DNA of 64,000 nucleotides from Flavobacterium limi. GTDB lineage: Bacteria; Bacteroidota; Bacteroidia; Flavobacteriales; Flavobacteriaceae. The position numbers and the translations under genes are program-made. Location of the stretch: NCBI RefSeq assembly GCF_010645075.1, contig NZ_JAADZV010000001.1, positions 434,001 to 498,000 of the forward strand. Direction: 5' to 3'. Below are positions 56,101 through 64,000 of the stretch, piece by piece. Each line of letters opens with the position of its first letter. Position 1 is the stretch's first letter. The notes below the pieces were generated by a model. It saw only the letters and a list, made by a program, of their open reading frames with translations, did no database searches and had not been told where the DNA came from.

Positions 56101-58826
56101 CCGATGAAGAATGGGGTCGTTATTTAATTCGTGTGGAAGATCAGCAAGATGGTCATGCTACTTCTTTAACCGTAAATATTGACTGGCCAATCTGGTCTGG
56201 GAAAACACGTAACAGAGATGCTTCTACAGCTAATATGCTGGTTTTTTCTACAGATAAGAAAAACTATGCTGTTGGAGAAAAGGCACAAATTTCTTTCCCT
56301 TCAAGTGAAGGCGGACGCGCTTTAATCTCAATCGAAAACGGATCAAGAGTTGTACAAACCATTTGGGCTGAAACCAAAAACGGTGAAACTAAAGTTGAGG
56401 TTCCAATTACAGGAGCTATGGCGCCAAACGTTTATTTCAATATTACCCTATTGCAGCCGCATGCTTCAACTAAAAACGATTCGCCAATTCGTATGTACGG
56501 AATCGTTCCGATTGAAGTGGTAGATAAAAATACCATCCTGACCCCAACACTTTCAATGCCCGATGTTCTGAAACCTGAGCAAAATTTTACCGTAAAAGTG
56601 GGTGAAAAATCAGGGAAAGAAATGACCTATACAATTGCCGTTGTTGATGAAGGGCTTTTGGATTTAACCCGTTTTAAGACGCCAAATGCCTGGGATAGTT
56701 TCTACGTTCGTGAAGCTCTTGGAGTAAAAACATGGGACATTTATGATGATGTGATTGGAGCGTATGGTGGAAAAATAAACCAGATTTTCAGTATTGGTGG
56801 AGATCAGGATTTAGGTGGCGGAAAAGCGAAGAAAGCCAATCGTTTTAAACCTGTTGTTTTGTACTACGGACCATTTAAATTAGGAAAAGGAGAAACGAAA
56901 TCACATCAGTTAAAACTGCCAAAATACATTGGTTCTGTACGAACAATGATTGTGGCGGGAGACGCGAATACAAGCGCTTACGGAAGCGTAGAAAAAGCAA
57001 CGCCTGTTAAGAGTCCGCTGATGGTGTTGGCTTCATTGCCAAGAAAGATTTCACCATCAGAGAAAGTAACACTTCCGGTAACTGTTTTTGCAACTGAAAA
57101 CAAAATCAAAAATGTCACAGTTCAGGTTAAAACAAGTAATGGATTGAAAGTTATGGGGGGTGCAGTTAAGAGACTGAATTTTGCACAGCCGGATGAAAAA
57201 ATGGCTTATTTTAATTTAGTTGTCGGTTCTGCGACCGGAATTGCTAAAGTTCAGGTAATCGCAACATCAGGAAGTGAGAAATCAGTTTACGATGTTGAAA
57301 TCGATATGACGAATCCAAATCCGGTTACGAGTACTTTTACAGATGTTGTTTTAACGCCAAATAGTACCAAAACAATTTCATGGAAGACATTCGGAATTGC
57401 AGGAAGTAATAAAGCAAGACTGGAAGTTTCATCAATGCCATCTATGAACCTGAATGGAAGATTGCAATTCCTGATTCAGTACCCGCATGGTTGTGTAGAG
57501 CAGACGACTTCATCTGTTTTCCCTCAATTGTATTTGGGAGATGTTGCTGATATTGATGCGAAACGCAAAGATCTGATTCAGAAAAATATTGCGACGGGAA
57601 TCACCAGATTGGGTAATTTTCAATTATCGAATGGCGGAATGCCTTACTGGCAGGGCAATGCAATTGCAGATGACTGGGGAACTTCTTACGCCGGACATTT
57701 CTTGATTGAAGCAGAGAAAAAAGGATATGTACTGCCAATAAATTTCAAATCGAAATGGATTTCATATCAGCAACGTGAGGCAAAACAATGGCGTTTTGAG
57801 CCGAAATACGGAAATGATCTGGCTCAGGCGTATCGTTTATATACCTTGGCTTTAGCAGGAAATGCCGATTTATCAGCCATGAACAGATTAAGAGAAACAA
57901 AAGGGATTTCGAATGAAAGTATGCTTCGTCTTGCTGCCGCTTATGTTTTGGCAGGACAAAAATCAGCTGGACAAAGTTTGTTTTTACGTACCAGTATCGA
58001 CGGAAGTTCAGATGGTTATAACTATTACTATTATGGTTCAAGTGAAAGAAACAGAGCAATGGCTTTAGAAACGATGCTTCTTTTAGGACAAAAGCAAAAA
58101 GCATTTGTAACGGCGACTAAATTAGCTAAAGAAATGTCGGCTAACCAGTGGATGAGTACGCAGACAACGGCTTACTGTTTGTATGCAATGTCGAAATTTG
58201 CGATGAGTAACGGTCCAAAAGGAATCAATATTCAGTTTAGCAAAAACGGAAAAGGAGAAATAATCAATACAGGTAAATCGGTTGCAGATCGCAGTTTGTC
58301 TGTAGCTTCCGGAGCAAATAGTATTACGCTGAAAAACAATAAAGCCAATACAGTTTATGTTCGTGTTCTGAATACAGGAATTCTGCCAATCGGAAAAGAA
58401 AATGCAGTTCAAAGTGATGTTACCGCTTCTATTGTTTTCAAAAATAGAAAAGGAAGCGTGATCAATGTTTCGAAAATTAATCAGGGAACTGAATTTGTTG
58501 CTGAGGTTACGATTAAAAACCAAAGGGGAGAAAGCGTTCAAAATGTAGCATTATCACAAATTCTGCCTTCAGGATTCGAAATTGTGAATACGCGTTTCAC
58601 AGATTATGGAGATGCTATAAATAACATTGCTGATTATATTGATATCCGTGATGACAGAACGAATTTCTATTTCGGAATGAAAGCAAGGGAAACCAAAGTC
58701 TTCCGTATTCTGCTGAATGCATCGTATTTAGGAAATTATTATCTGCCGGGATTGCAATGCGAAGCAATGTACGATAATACATTCTTAGCAAGAACAAAAG
58801 GATTCTGGGTTGAGGTTGTGAAATAA
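53142..58826 (+). CDS. Alpha-2-macroglobulin-family lipoprotein
   Basis: 1894 residues, GTG start. The signal peptide and lipobox (FFIFQSCGRKS) predict an envelope lipoprotein. A series of MG beta-sandwich domains is followed by a thioester region with GCVEQTTSS, the Cys at residue 1451 and Gln at 1454. The alpha-helical thioester domain extends to about 1700 (NGGMPYWQG, WGTSYAGHFLIEAE). Residues 319-339 are a threefold heptapeptide repeat (AVDSAAV), and 510-545 are very acidic and Tyr-rich. With the following pbpC it forms the known bacterial pair thought to trap proteases where the wall is breached. Confidence 0.92.
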   Translation: MKTKGLVLVLCVFFIFQSCGRKSAADFNSDFSLFKEYITSFTGGIVSADSDIRVVLAFDKNDWKPNQELDDDLFDISPSVSGKVVALSTNTLAFIPEKKLKPGTEYQVTLNLDKLTAIPKEKEKELSKFNFTVKTLKQDFTINTADIQSYSKEYQYLNCVLKTADNIDLETAKKLVEAKQKGNDLKIKFDRNPASGKEFHFIIDSIQRYSEATNLEIIYDGDDFDIDQKGQIDFPITGINEFKVIKVEVPDGSSQSVSINFSEPLEKGQDFAGLVSIQNTNNLKFSTQGNLLKVYFTNQKAPKKEEPVVVAVEEPVAVAVDSAAVVVDSAAVAVDSAAAIVEEAVEYVPDEEPEQVVMGELLLEVFQGIESQYGKKMEANYSEKISFDQIKPNVRFIKNGTILPSSNNLKLNFEAVNLSAVDVKVYKIYKNNILQFLQYNELNGAQNLKKVAQPIAKTTLNLKESTLVNLTKWNTYALDLSKIIKPEPGAIYRVEFEYKRKYSLYKCESSDEDSNQEEEEEVDENDVNYSGNSYDDYYYDDYDWRESQDPCSGSYYYNARIATNILATDLGVIAKRGENKSYLFAVNNIVTTEPVSNARVDLYNFQQQKIASEATSSEGIASFQLDKFAYFAIVTLGDQSTYVKLDDGLSLSVSNFDVAGETLQKGLKGFIYGERGVWRPGDNLYLSFILNDAANKLPKSHPIKFRLNDPNGKTVYQTVQKTNELNHYAFIVPTNSEVPTGNWEAMVSVGGAKFYKSIKIETIKPNRLKIKNNFSRKTLSSSYPNTSNLEVTWLHGAIAKNLNVEMQAKFSQQTTTFKGYEKYSFDDLARQFSTEEINVFSGKLNEKGKASVNIQPRLQGQAPGMLRASFITKVYEEGGDFSTDVMSTTYSPYKTYVGIKSPELNKYNMLETRTNNRFEVITVDENGRPKSVRNLEVRIYKVDWRWWWDSSSDNLSNYNSSNATTSYKSTIINTDSSGRGSFQFALTDEEWGRYLIRVEDQQDGHATSLTVNIDWPIWSGKTRNRDASTANMLVFSTDKKNYAVGEKAQISFPSSEGGRALISIENGSRVVQTIWAETKNGETKVEVPITGAMAPNVYFNITLLQPHASTKNDSPIRMYGIVPIEVVDKNTILTPTLSMPDVLKPEQNFTVKVGEKSGKEMTYTIAVVDEGLLDLTRFKTPNAWDSFYVREALGVKTWDIYDDVIGAYGGKINQIFSIGGDQDLGGGKAKKANRFKPVVLYYGPFKLGKGETKSHQLKLPKYIGSVRTMIVAGDANTSAYGSVEKATPVKSPLMVLASLPRKISPSEKVTLPVTVFATENKIKNVTVQVKTSNGLKVMGGAVKRLNFAQPDEKMAYFNLVVGSATGIAKVQVIATSGSEKSVYDVEIDMTNPNPVTSTFTDVVLTPNSTKTISWKTFGIAGSNKARLEVSSMPSMNLNGRLQFLIQYPHGCVEQTTSSVFPQLYLGDVADIDAKRKDLIQKNIATGITRLGNFQLSNGGMPYWQGNAIADDWGTSYAGHFLIEAEKKGYVLPINFKSKWISYQQREAKQWRFEPKYGNDLAQAYRLYTLALAGNADLSAMNRLRETKGISNESMLRLAAAYVLAGQKSAGQSLFLRTSIDGSSDGYNYYYYGSSERNRAMALETMLLLGQKQKAFVTATKLAKEMSANQWMSTQTTAYCLYAMSKFAMSNGPKGINIQFSKNGKGEIINTGKSVADRSLSVASGANSITLKNNKANTVYVRVLNTGILPIGKENAVQSDVTASIVFKNRKGSVINVSKINQGTEFVAEVTIKNQRGESVQNVALSQILPSGFEIVNTRFTDYGDAINNIADYIDIRDDRTNFYFGMKARETKVFRILLNASYLGNYYLPGLQCEAMYDNTFLARTKGFWVEVVK

Positions 58827-58954
58827 AAATAAAGTTTCACGCAGATTCAGCAGATTTGGCAGATTTTATTTTATCGGCTTGATCTGCAAAATCTGCGAGA
58901 AAAAAATTTGTGAACTTTGCGAAACGTAGCTGCTTTGCGGTTAAATCATCAATA
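58827..58954 (+). repeat. Repeat-type hairpin upstream of pbpC
   Basis: CGCAGATTCAGCAGATTTGG is matched by reverse-complement units AAATCTGCAAAATCTGCG, then degenerate TTTGCGAAAC / TTTGCGGTTAAA text. The first 15 codons of a longer pbpC reading (from GTG 58910) lie in this DNA. Confidence 0.55.
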
Positions 58955-61330
58955 TTGAAAAATAAATTAAAAGCGTTTTTGCAACGCATTATAAACTGGA
59001 TTAAAAACAATAAAATAAAATCAGCAATTGCATTTCTGCTCTTGCTGATTTACTATTTTTCGTTACCCCGAACGTTATTCAAAGAACCGTATTCAACAGT
59101 TATAGAAAGTAAAGAAGGAGAACTGCTTGGTGCTAAAATTGCCAGAGACGGACAATGGCGTTTTCCGGCACAAGACAGCGTTCCCGACAAATTCAAAAAA
59201 TGTATCGTTTATTTTGAAGATGAATATTTCTATAAACACCCTGGTTTTAATCCCGGTGCGATGATTAATGCTTTTAAGCAAAATAGAAAAGCAGGAAAAG
59301 TAGTTCGAGGTGGAAGCACGCTGACGCAGCAAGTTGTAAGATTATCCCGAAAAGGAAGAAACAGAACCTATTTCGAAAAGATAATAGAAATTATTCTCGC
59401 TACCAGATTAGAACTAGGCTATTCTAAAAATGAAATTCTCGAAATGTACGCTGCACATGCGCCATTTGGAGGAAATGTTGTGGGATTGGAAATGGCTTCG
59501 TGGCGATATTTTGGCGTTCAGTCGAATCAATTATCCTGGGCAGAAAATGCTGTTTTGGCTGTTTTACCTAATGCTCCAAGTTTGATTTATCCGGGGAAAA
59601 ATCAAATAAAACTATTAAACAAACGAAACCGGCTTTTATTAAAACTGCATCAGGAAGGCATAATCGACAAGCAGACTTATGAACTTTCAGTTGAAGAGCC
59701 ATTACCTCAAAAACCTTATGATCTTCCTCAAATCGCTCCGCATTTACTTCAAAGAGTCGCTAAAAACGAAGAAGGAACAAGAGTAAAAACGACTATTGAT
59801 TACGCACTTCAAAACAGAGTCAATCAAATTGCGAGATATTATTATAATCAGTACAAACAGAATGAAGTTCATAATCTGGCGATTTTGGTAATTGATGTTC
59901 AGAGCAGAAATGTAATGAGTTATGTTGGAAATTCTCCTGCCGATTCAGATCATCAAAAAGATGTCGATATTATCGATGCACCAAGAAGCACAGGAAGTAT
60001 CTTAAAACCACTTTTGTATGGTGCTATGCTGGATGATGGTGAATTACTGCCGAATACCTTAATTGCCGATATTCCAACACAGATTTCGGGTTATACGCCA
60101 CAGAATTTCAATCTCACGTTTGACGGTGCGGTTCCGGCACACCGGGCATTGTCACGGTCTTTGAATATTCCGGCGGTTTTGATGCTTCAGGATTTTGGAG
60201 TAAATAAGTTTTACGAAGAATTGCAGAAGTTCAAATTAAAGAACATTAATAAAACACCTGATCATTACGGGTTATCGTTGATTTTAGGAGGTGCTGAAAG
60301 CAATTTGTGGGATTTATGCCGAACGTATGCGAATCTTTCTTCTACGGTTAATTATTACACAAAAAATAAAGGGCAATACAGAACAAATGAATTTGCAGAG
60401 CTGAATTATAAAAACGATTTTGAACCCGATTTTGGTTCAGAAACCAATCAGAAGAATATCTTGGGGGCAGGATCAATCTGGCTGACTTACAACGCAATGG
60501 AAGAGGTAAACAGGCCGGAAGGAGACGAGGCCTGGAAGTTTTACGACAGTTCGCTCAAAATTGCCTGGAAAACCGGAACAAGTTTCGGAAACAGGGATGC
60601 ATGGGCTATTGGAACAAATTCCAGATATGTTGTTGGGGTTTGGGCTGGAAATGCTACAGGCGAGGGAAGGCCAACTTTGACCGGCGTTACCAGTGCAGCA
60701 CCAATTTTATTTGATGTTTTTAATTTACTGCCAAGACAAAGATGGTTTGATACTCCATATAATGATTTGGCTGAAGTTGAGGTTTGCCGATTAAGTGGTT
60801 ATCTCGCAAAAGATAATTGCCCGAAAATCAAACAATGGGTTTCTAAAAAAGGAAAATCGACAAAAGTTTGTCCGTATCATAAAACGGTACATTTAGATAA
60901 AACCGAGCAGTTTCAGGTTAATAGCAGCTGTGAAAACATCGATAATATTGTGACTAAGAACTGGTTTGTACTGCCTCCGGTTATGGCTTGGTATTATAAA
61001 AGCCAGCATATTGAATACTTGCCGCTGCCACCGTTTAAAGAAGGTTGTGAAGCAACTCAAATGACAACAATGGATTTTATTTACCCGAAAGCGAATAGTA
61101 AAATTTATTTAACGAAGGATTTTAATAGTAATGTACAGCCAGTCATCATAAAAGTTGCTTATTCTGAGAGAGATAAAGAGCTTTTTTGGTATGTAGATGA
61201 TGTTTATAAAGCCACAACCAAAACGTTTCATGAATTGCCAATTACACCTTCAGCAGGAATTCACTATTTAACTGTTGTTGATGCTGAAGGGAATGAAATT
61301 AGAAGGAAAATTGAGATAGTGAGGGAATAA
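58955..61330 (+). CDS. pbpC: Penicillin-binding protein 1C
   Basis: 791 residues from the TTG at 58955 (MKNKLKAFLQRIINWI), preferred over GTG 58910 because the longer start runs through repeat DNA. One membrane anchor (SAIAFLLLLIYYFSL) is followed by the GT51 glycosyltransferase (YFEDEYFYKHPGFNPGAMIN, RGGSTLTQQVVRL). The transpeptidase follows with STGSILKPLLY (SxxK), SRSLNIP and WKTGTSFGNRD. A C-terminal beta-sandwich domain typical of PBP1C ends the protein. It polymerises and crosslinks peptidoglycan and is paired with the macroglobulin gene upstream. Confidence 0.93.
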   Translation: MKNKLKAFLQRIINWIKNNKIKSAIAFLLLLIYYFSLPRTLFKEPYSTVIESKEGELLGAKIARDGQWRFPAQDSVPDKFKKCIVYFEDEYFYKHPGFNPGAMINAFKQNRKAGKVVRGGSTLTQQVVRLSRKGRNRTYFEKIIEIILATRLELGYSKNEILEMYAAHAPFGGNVVGLEMASWRYFGVQSNQLSWAENAVLAVLPNAPSLIYPGKNQIKLLNKRNRLLLKLHQEGIIDKQTYELSVEEPLPQKPYDLPQIAPHLLQRVAKNEEGTRVKTTIDYALQNRVNQIARYYYNQYKQNEVHNLAILVIDVQSRNVMSYVGNSPADSDHQKDVDIIDAPRSTGSILKPLLYGAMLDDGELLPNTLIADIPTQISGYTPQNFNLTFDGAVPAHRALSRSLNIPAVLMLQDFGVNKFYEELQKFKLKNINKTPDHYGLSLILGGAESNLWDLCRTYANLSSTVNYYTKNKGQYRTNEFAELNYKNDFEPDFGSETNQKNILGAGSIWLTYNAMEEVNRPEGDEAWKFYDSSLKIAWKTGTSFGNRDAWAIGTNSRYVVGVWAGNATGEGRPTLTGVTSAAPILFDVFNLLPRQRWFDTPYNDLAEVEVCRLSGYLAKDNCPKIKQWVSKKGKSTKVCPYHKTVHLDKTEQFQVNSSCENIDNIVTKNWFVLPPVMAWYYKSQHIEYLPLPPFKEGCEATQMTTMDFIYPKANSKIYLTKDFNSNVQPVIIKVAYSERDKELFWYVDDVYKATTKTFHELPITPSAGIHYLTVVDAEGNEIRRKIEIVRE

Positions 61331-61510
61331 ATTTAAAAATCAGATCTCAATTTTTATAAATCCCAAATTCCAAAAATGTTCATTAGATGATGTTTTGTCA
61401 GACGGACCGGAGTCGAAGCCATTTACTTTTCATAAGCCTTCGACTTCGCTAAAGACGAATTCTTATAAATAAGTTTTTTTTGCAATAAATAGAATGACTT
61501 TTTGAAAACG

Positions 61511-61597
61511 GCTGCCTAGCCCGGATAGAAGTGGAAATCCTTTTGTTTTTTTCTTTAAAAAACAAAAGATTACAACGGATAGCCGGAAATTGCTCCT
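61511..61597 (+). repeat. Interspersed structured element, copy 5
   Basis: GCTGCCTAGCCCGGATAGAA, GTGGAAATCCTTTTGTTTTT hairpin with AAAAACAAAAGAT, then ACAACGGATAGCCGGAAATT. The rest of the 61331-61698 gap holds an imperfect repeat (GTCGAAGCC / CTTCGACTTCG near 61410-61450) and a terminator. Confidence 0.65.
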
Positions 61598-61661
61598 GAT
61601 AAAACAAATTGTATTTTAAATACAAAAAAATGAGATTGCTTCGTTCCTAGCAATGACCCAT

Positions 61662-61696
61662 AAAAAAACCGCCAGTCTTTCGAAAGGCGGTTTTTG
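61662..61696. terminator. Terminator of the RNase E/G gene
   Basis: AAAACCGCC with GGCGGTTTT, A and T runs on both sides. Confidence 0.85.
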
Positions 61697-61698
61697 TT

Positions 61699-63243
61699 TT
61701 ATTCTGAGATAACATTTCCTTTTTTGTCGTAGAAATGATATTCTAAGTACGTGTAAGCGTCACGAGGTATGATTTTCACCCATTTCTTATGCTCAAAAAA
61801 CCATTTTGAGCGTAAGGATGGAAAACCTTTACTGAGGTATGCAGCCACAAACGGATGTACATTAAGGACAACATTTTTGTGGGTTTTTAGAAGTCGGTCT
61901 AAATCAGATGAGATTTTATCGATAATTAAGATAGGTGCTTCAATTTCACCATTTACTTTATTAGGATCTTCTTCTCTGGTTTTGATGTTGACTTCGGGTC
62001 TTACTCTTTGCCTTGTAATTTGAACCAGGCCAAATTTACTCGGAGGCAATATTTTATGTTTTGCTTTATCGTCGCTCATTTCTTCTCGCAAGAAGTCGAA
62101 CAAAACTTTCCTGTTTTCAGGATTAGACATATCGATAAAATCAACTACGATTATTCCGCCCATATCACGCAGACGAAGTTGTCTGGCAATTTCAGCGGCT
62201 GCAATCATATTCACTTCCATGGCGGTATCTTCCTGGTTGGTCGCTTTATTAGAACGATTTCCGCTGTTTACGTCTATAACGTGCAGCGCTTCGGTGTGTT
62301 CTATGATAAGATAAGCGCCTTTGCTCATTGAAACCGTTCTTCCAAAAGAAGTTTTGATTTGTCTCTCTATATTGTATTTCTCAAAAATCGGAGTGTCGTT
62401 TGATTGATAAAACTTCACAATTGATTGTTTTGAAGGTGCAATTTCCTGCAGATAATCCTTCGTTTGATGGTACAACTCTTCATCATCTATCTGAATACCA
62501 CTAAAGGTATCGTTAAAAACATCTCTTAATATTGAAGAAGCTCTGTTAAGCTCTCCTAATACTTTGGATGGATGATGAGCAGTTGGTAATTTTTTACACA
62601 TTGCAGTCCATCTGCCAAGCAGGTTCTGCAAATCTTTTTCTAATTCGGCTGTATTTTTGCCTTCGGCTACTGTGCGAACAATAACACCAAATCCTTTAGG
62701 TTTGATCGATAGAACAAGTTTTTTTAAACGGTCCTTTTCTTTTTTGTCTTCTATTTTTTGAGAAATAGAAACACGATCAGAAAACGGAACCAGAACGATA
62801 AATCTTCCTGCCAGTGAAAGCTCAGCGCTTATTCTTGGCCCTTTGGTCGATATAGGTTCTTTAACCACTTGTACTAAGACAGATTGATTGGCACTTAAAA
62901 TATCAGTAATGATGCCATCTTTGTCAATCTCTTTTTCAAACTGAAAGGTTTTTAGGGAGAAATCTTTTATTTTACCTGCGCTTACAAGTTTTATGAATTT
63001 CAGTTGGGAAGCTAGGTTTGGCCCTAAATCGTGATAATGTAAAAAGGCATCTTTCTCAAAGCCTACATTTACAAAAGCAGCATTAAGTCCGGCAACTGGT
63101 TTTCTGATTTTGGCAATAAAAATATCACCAACCTGAAAGTTGCTTGTTTCTTGTTCCTTGTGTAATTCAATTAGTTTTCCATCTTTTAATAAGGCAAAAT
63201 CTACGGCTTCAGGACTAGATCTAATGATCAATTCTTTATTCAC
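61699..63243 (-). CDS. rng: Ribonuclease E/G family protein
   Basis: 514 residues from a GTG at 63243 (MNKELIIRSSPEAVDFALLK); the 24 extra residues of a longer reading come from repeat DNA. The S1-like RNA-binding region is near residues 35-120 (VGDIFIAKIRKPVAGLNAAF, VNVGFEKDAFLHYHD). The DNase-I-like catalytic core is VIDVNSGNRSNKATNQE and GGIIVVDFIDMSNPENR. The CPxC zinc-link of E. coli RNase E/G is not seen after RVRPEVNIKTREEDPN. It matures rRNA and degrades mRNA. Confidence 0.93.
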   Translation of the reverse strand: MNKELIIRSSPEAVDFALLKDGKLIELHKEQETSNFQVGDIFIAKIRKPVAGLNAAFVNVGFEKDAFLHYHDLGPNLASQLKFIKLVSAGKIKDFSLKTFQFEKEIDKDGIITDILSANQSVLVQVVKEPISTKGPRISAELSLAGRFIVLVPFSDRVSISQKIEDKKEKDRLKKLVLSIKPKGFGVIVRTVAEGKNTAELEKDLQNLLGRWTAMCKKLPTAHHPSKVLGELNRASSILRDVFNDTFSGIQIDDEELYHQTKDYLQEIAPSKQSIVKFYQSNDTPIFEKYNIERQIKTSFGRTVSMSKGAYLIIEHTEALHVIDVNSGNRSNKATNQEDTAMEVNMIAAAEIARQLRLRDMGGIIVVDFIDMSNPENRKVLFDFLREEMSDDKAKHKILPPSKFGLVQITRQRVRPEVNIKTREEDPNKVNGEIEAPILIIDKISSDLDRLLKTHKNVVLNVHPFVAAYLSKGFPSLRSKWFFEHKKWVKIIPRDAYTYLEYHFYDKKGNVISE

Positions 63244-63267
63244 TCTGTAAATTTTTATCCGTGAATT

Positions 63268-63332
63268 GGTTGTCAGTTGTTTTGTTGATAGCTGTTGGTA
63301 AAAACCAAAAGCCAAAAACCAAAAACCATCAA
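63268..63332. repeat. Tandem-unit hairpin upstream of rng
   Basis: GGTTGTCAGTTGTTTTGTTG units face CCAAAAACCATCAAC units in reverse complement. Confidence 0.55.
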
Positions 63333-63490
63333 CTTCTACAAGGATGGATTAAACAATATTTTTTAACAGGTATTAACCCGGCGAAAAAAAATTAATAGAG
63401 ATGTAGAGTAAAGACTATAGATTTTGCGTCTATATTCTATTTTTCTTTTCTCTTTCATCTTTTTTCAATTTCAATGAACGTTTAAAAAGA

Positions 63491-63515
63491 AAAAAGTAGT
63501 TTAAAACTACTTTTT
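63491..63515 (-). terminator. Terminator after the 30-residue basic gene
   Basis: AAAGTAGTTTTAAACTACTTT followed by T, overlapping the stop codon on the minus strand. Confidence 0.75.
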
Positions 63516-63599
63516 CTTTTTGTGACGGTTAGCTCTCGCTCTTTTTTTTCTTTTGTGAGTAGCTACCTTATGTCTCTTTCTTTTTTTACCACTTGGCAT
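63507..63599 (-). CDS. 30-residue very basic protein, probably ribosome associated
   Basis: The minus-strand frame from ATG 63599 reads MPSGKKRKRHKVATHKRKKR and ends RHKKKK; about two thirds of the residues are Lys, Arg or His. The composition and size recall small ribosomal proteins and the AURKAIP1/COX24 C-terminal motif. It lies between the HU gene and rng, with its own terminator. Assignment to the ribosome is inference. Confidence 0.7.
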   Translation of the reverse strand: MPSGKKRKRHKVATHKRKKRARANRHKKKK

Positions 63600-63630
63600 A
63601 TCGTATCGATTTTATGATTAATTAATAGTG

Positions 63631-63921
63631 TTATTTTGCTTCGTTGTTTGTTTTTACCCCCTCTACAAAAACTTTTGCAGGTTTAAAAGCAGGAATATTG
63701 TGTGCAGGAATTTTGATTGTGGTATTTTTAGAAATGTTTCTTCCTGTTTTCTCAGCTCTGGTTTTTACGATGAAACTTCCGAAACCTCTTAGGTAAACAT
63801 TGTCACCAGTTTCTAATGAAGTCTTAACTTCTTCCATAAAAGTTTCAACTGTTGCCTGAACGTCTCCTTTTTCAAGACCTAATTTCTCTGAAATCTTCGC
63901 TACGATATCTGCTTTCGTCAT
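63631..63921 (-). CDS. hup: HU-family DNA-binding protein
   Basis: 96 residues from the ATG at 63921 (MTKADIVAKISEKLGLEKGD); a longer reading adds 17 residues out of AT-rich leader. The HU/IHF core (FMEEVKTSLETGDNVYLRGF, then GSFIVKTRAEKTGRN) and the DNA-clasping arm (IPAHNIPAFKPAK) are clear. It bends and compacts DNA. A promoter box TATATTTG lies on the minus strand at 63977-63970. Confidence 0.95.
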   Translation of the reverse strand: MTKADIVAKISEKLGLEKGDVQATVETFMEEVKTSLETGDNVYLRGFGSFIVKTRAEKTGRNISKNTTIKIPAHNIPAFKPAKVFVEGVKTNNEAK

Positions 63922-64000
63922 TTTCTTTCCTATTTTATTTATAAATGATGTACTATTTTTTTGAGGTTGCAAATATAGGAATTAAAAAAATAATTAATCA

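Noticed and set aside
63380..63480. Imperfect hairpin TATAGA/TCTATA as an RNA gene or terminator
   Set aside because: The stem is short and AT-only, and no gene end is near enough.
1..64000. tRNA, rRNA, CRISPR array or transposase genes
   Set aside because: No T-loop, rRNA, spaced repeat or transposase pattern was recognised on either strand; a dedicated scan could still find a tRNA.

Overview
The window looks like chromosome of a Flavobacterium-type bacterium (Bacteroidota). The evidence is low GC, gldA (gliding motility), TonB-linked outer-membrane barrels, promoters of the TTG / TAnnTTTG kind, almost no Shine-Dalgarno sequences, and metH split into two genes. No tRNA, rRNA, CRISPR array, transposase or prophage gene was found.

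Layout. 1-6.2 kb: end of a large outer-membrane barrel gene, a DUF4153 membrane protein and a secreted M28 peptidase. 6.2-16.4 kb: methionine biosynthesis: metK (minus strand, SAM-II-like riboswitch), metY, metX, fused aspartokinase/homoserine dehydrogenase, an OsmC protein and a MetZ-type sulfhydrylase. 16.4-27.7 kb: sulfate assimilation: an Rrf2 regulator, two TauE/SafE carriers, cysH, cysD, cysN, a sulfite reductase with a C-terminal helical extension, two siroheme genes and a ferredoxin-NADP reductase-like flavoprotein. 28.3-34 kb: methionine synthase in two pieces plus metF behind a SAM-I riboswitch. 34-43 kb: mixed genes including a PLP decarboxylase, an esterase, an AraC regulator and gldA. 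43-46 kb: metE divergent from an Lrp/AsnC regulator. 46-64 kb: a broken RDD gene, dgt, dxs, two TonB-like proteins, tadA, an alpha-2-macroglobulin/pbpC pair, an RNase E/G, a 30-residue basic protein and an HU protein.

Together these genes reduce sulfate to sulfide, fix sulfide onto acetylated homoserine to give homocysteine, methylate it by a B12-dependent (MetH) or B12-independent (MetE) route, and convert methionine to SAM.

The most unusual content is regulatory. Upstream of metY and again upstream of metX lies the same module: two tandem short reading frames containing Met and Cys codons, each followed by a rho-independent terminator whose 5' arm can also pair with sequence at the end of the leader frame, then a microprotein gene ending in a shared tail (SLL..MYS.ENE.LFI). 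This has the form of leader-peptide attenuation in series, duplicated as a block; the second block is followed by a SAM-I riboswitch. Six copies of a structured interspersed element also occupy intergenic gaps.
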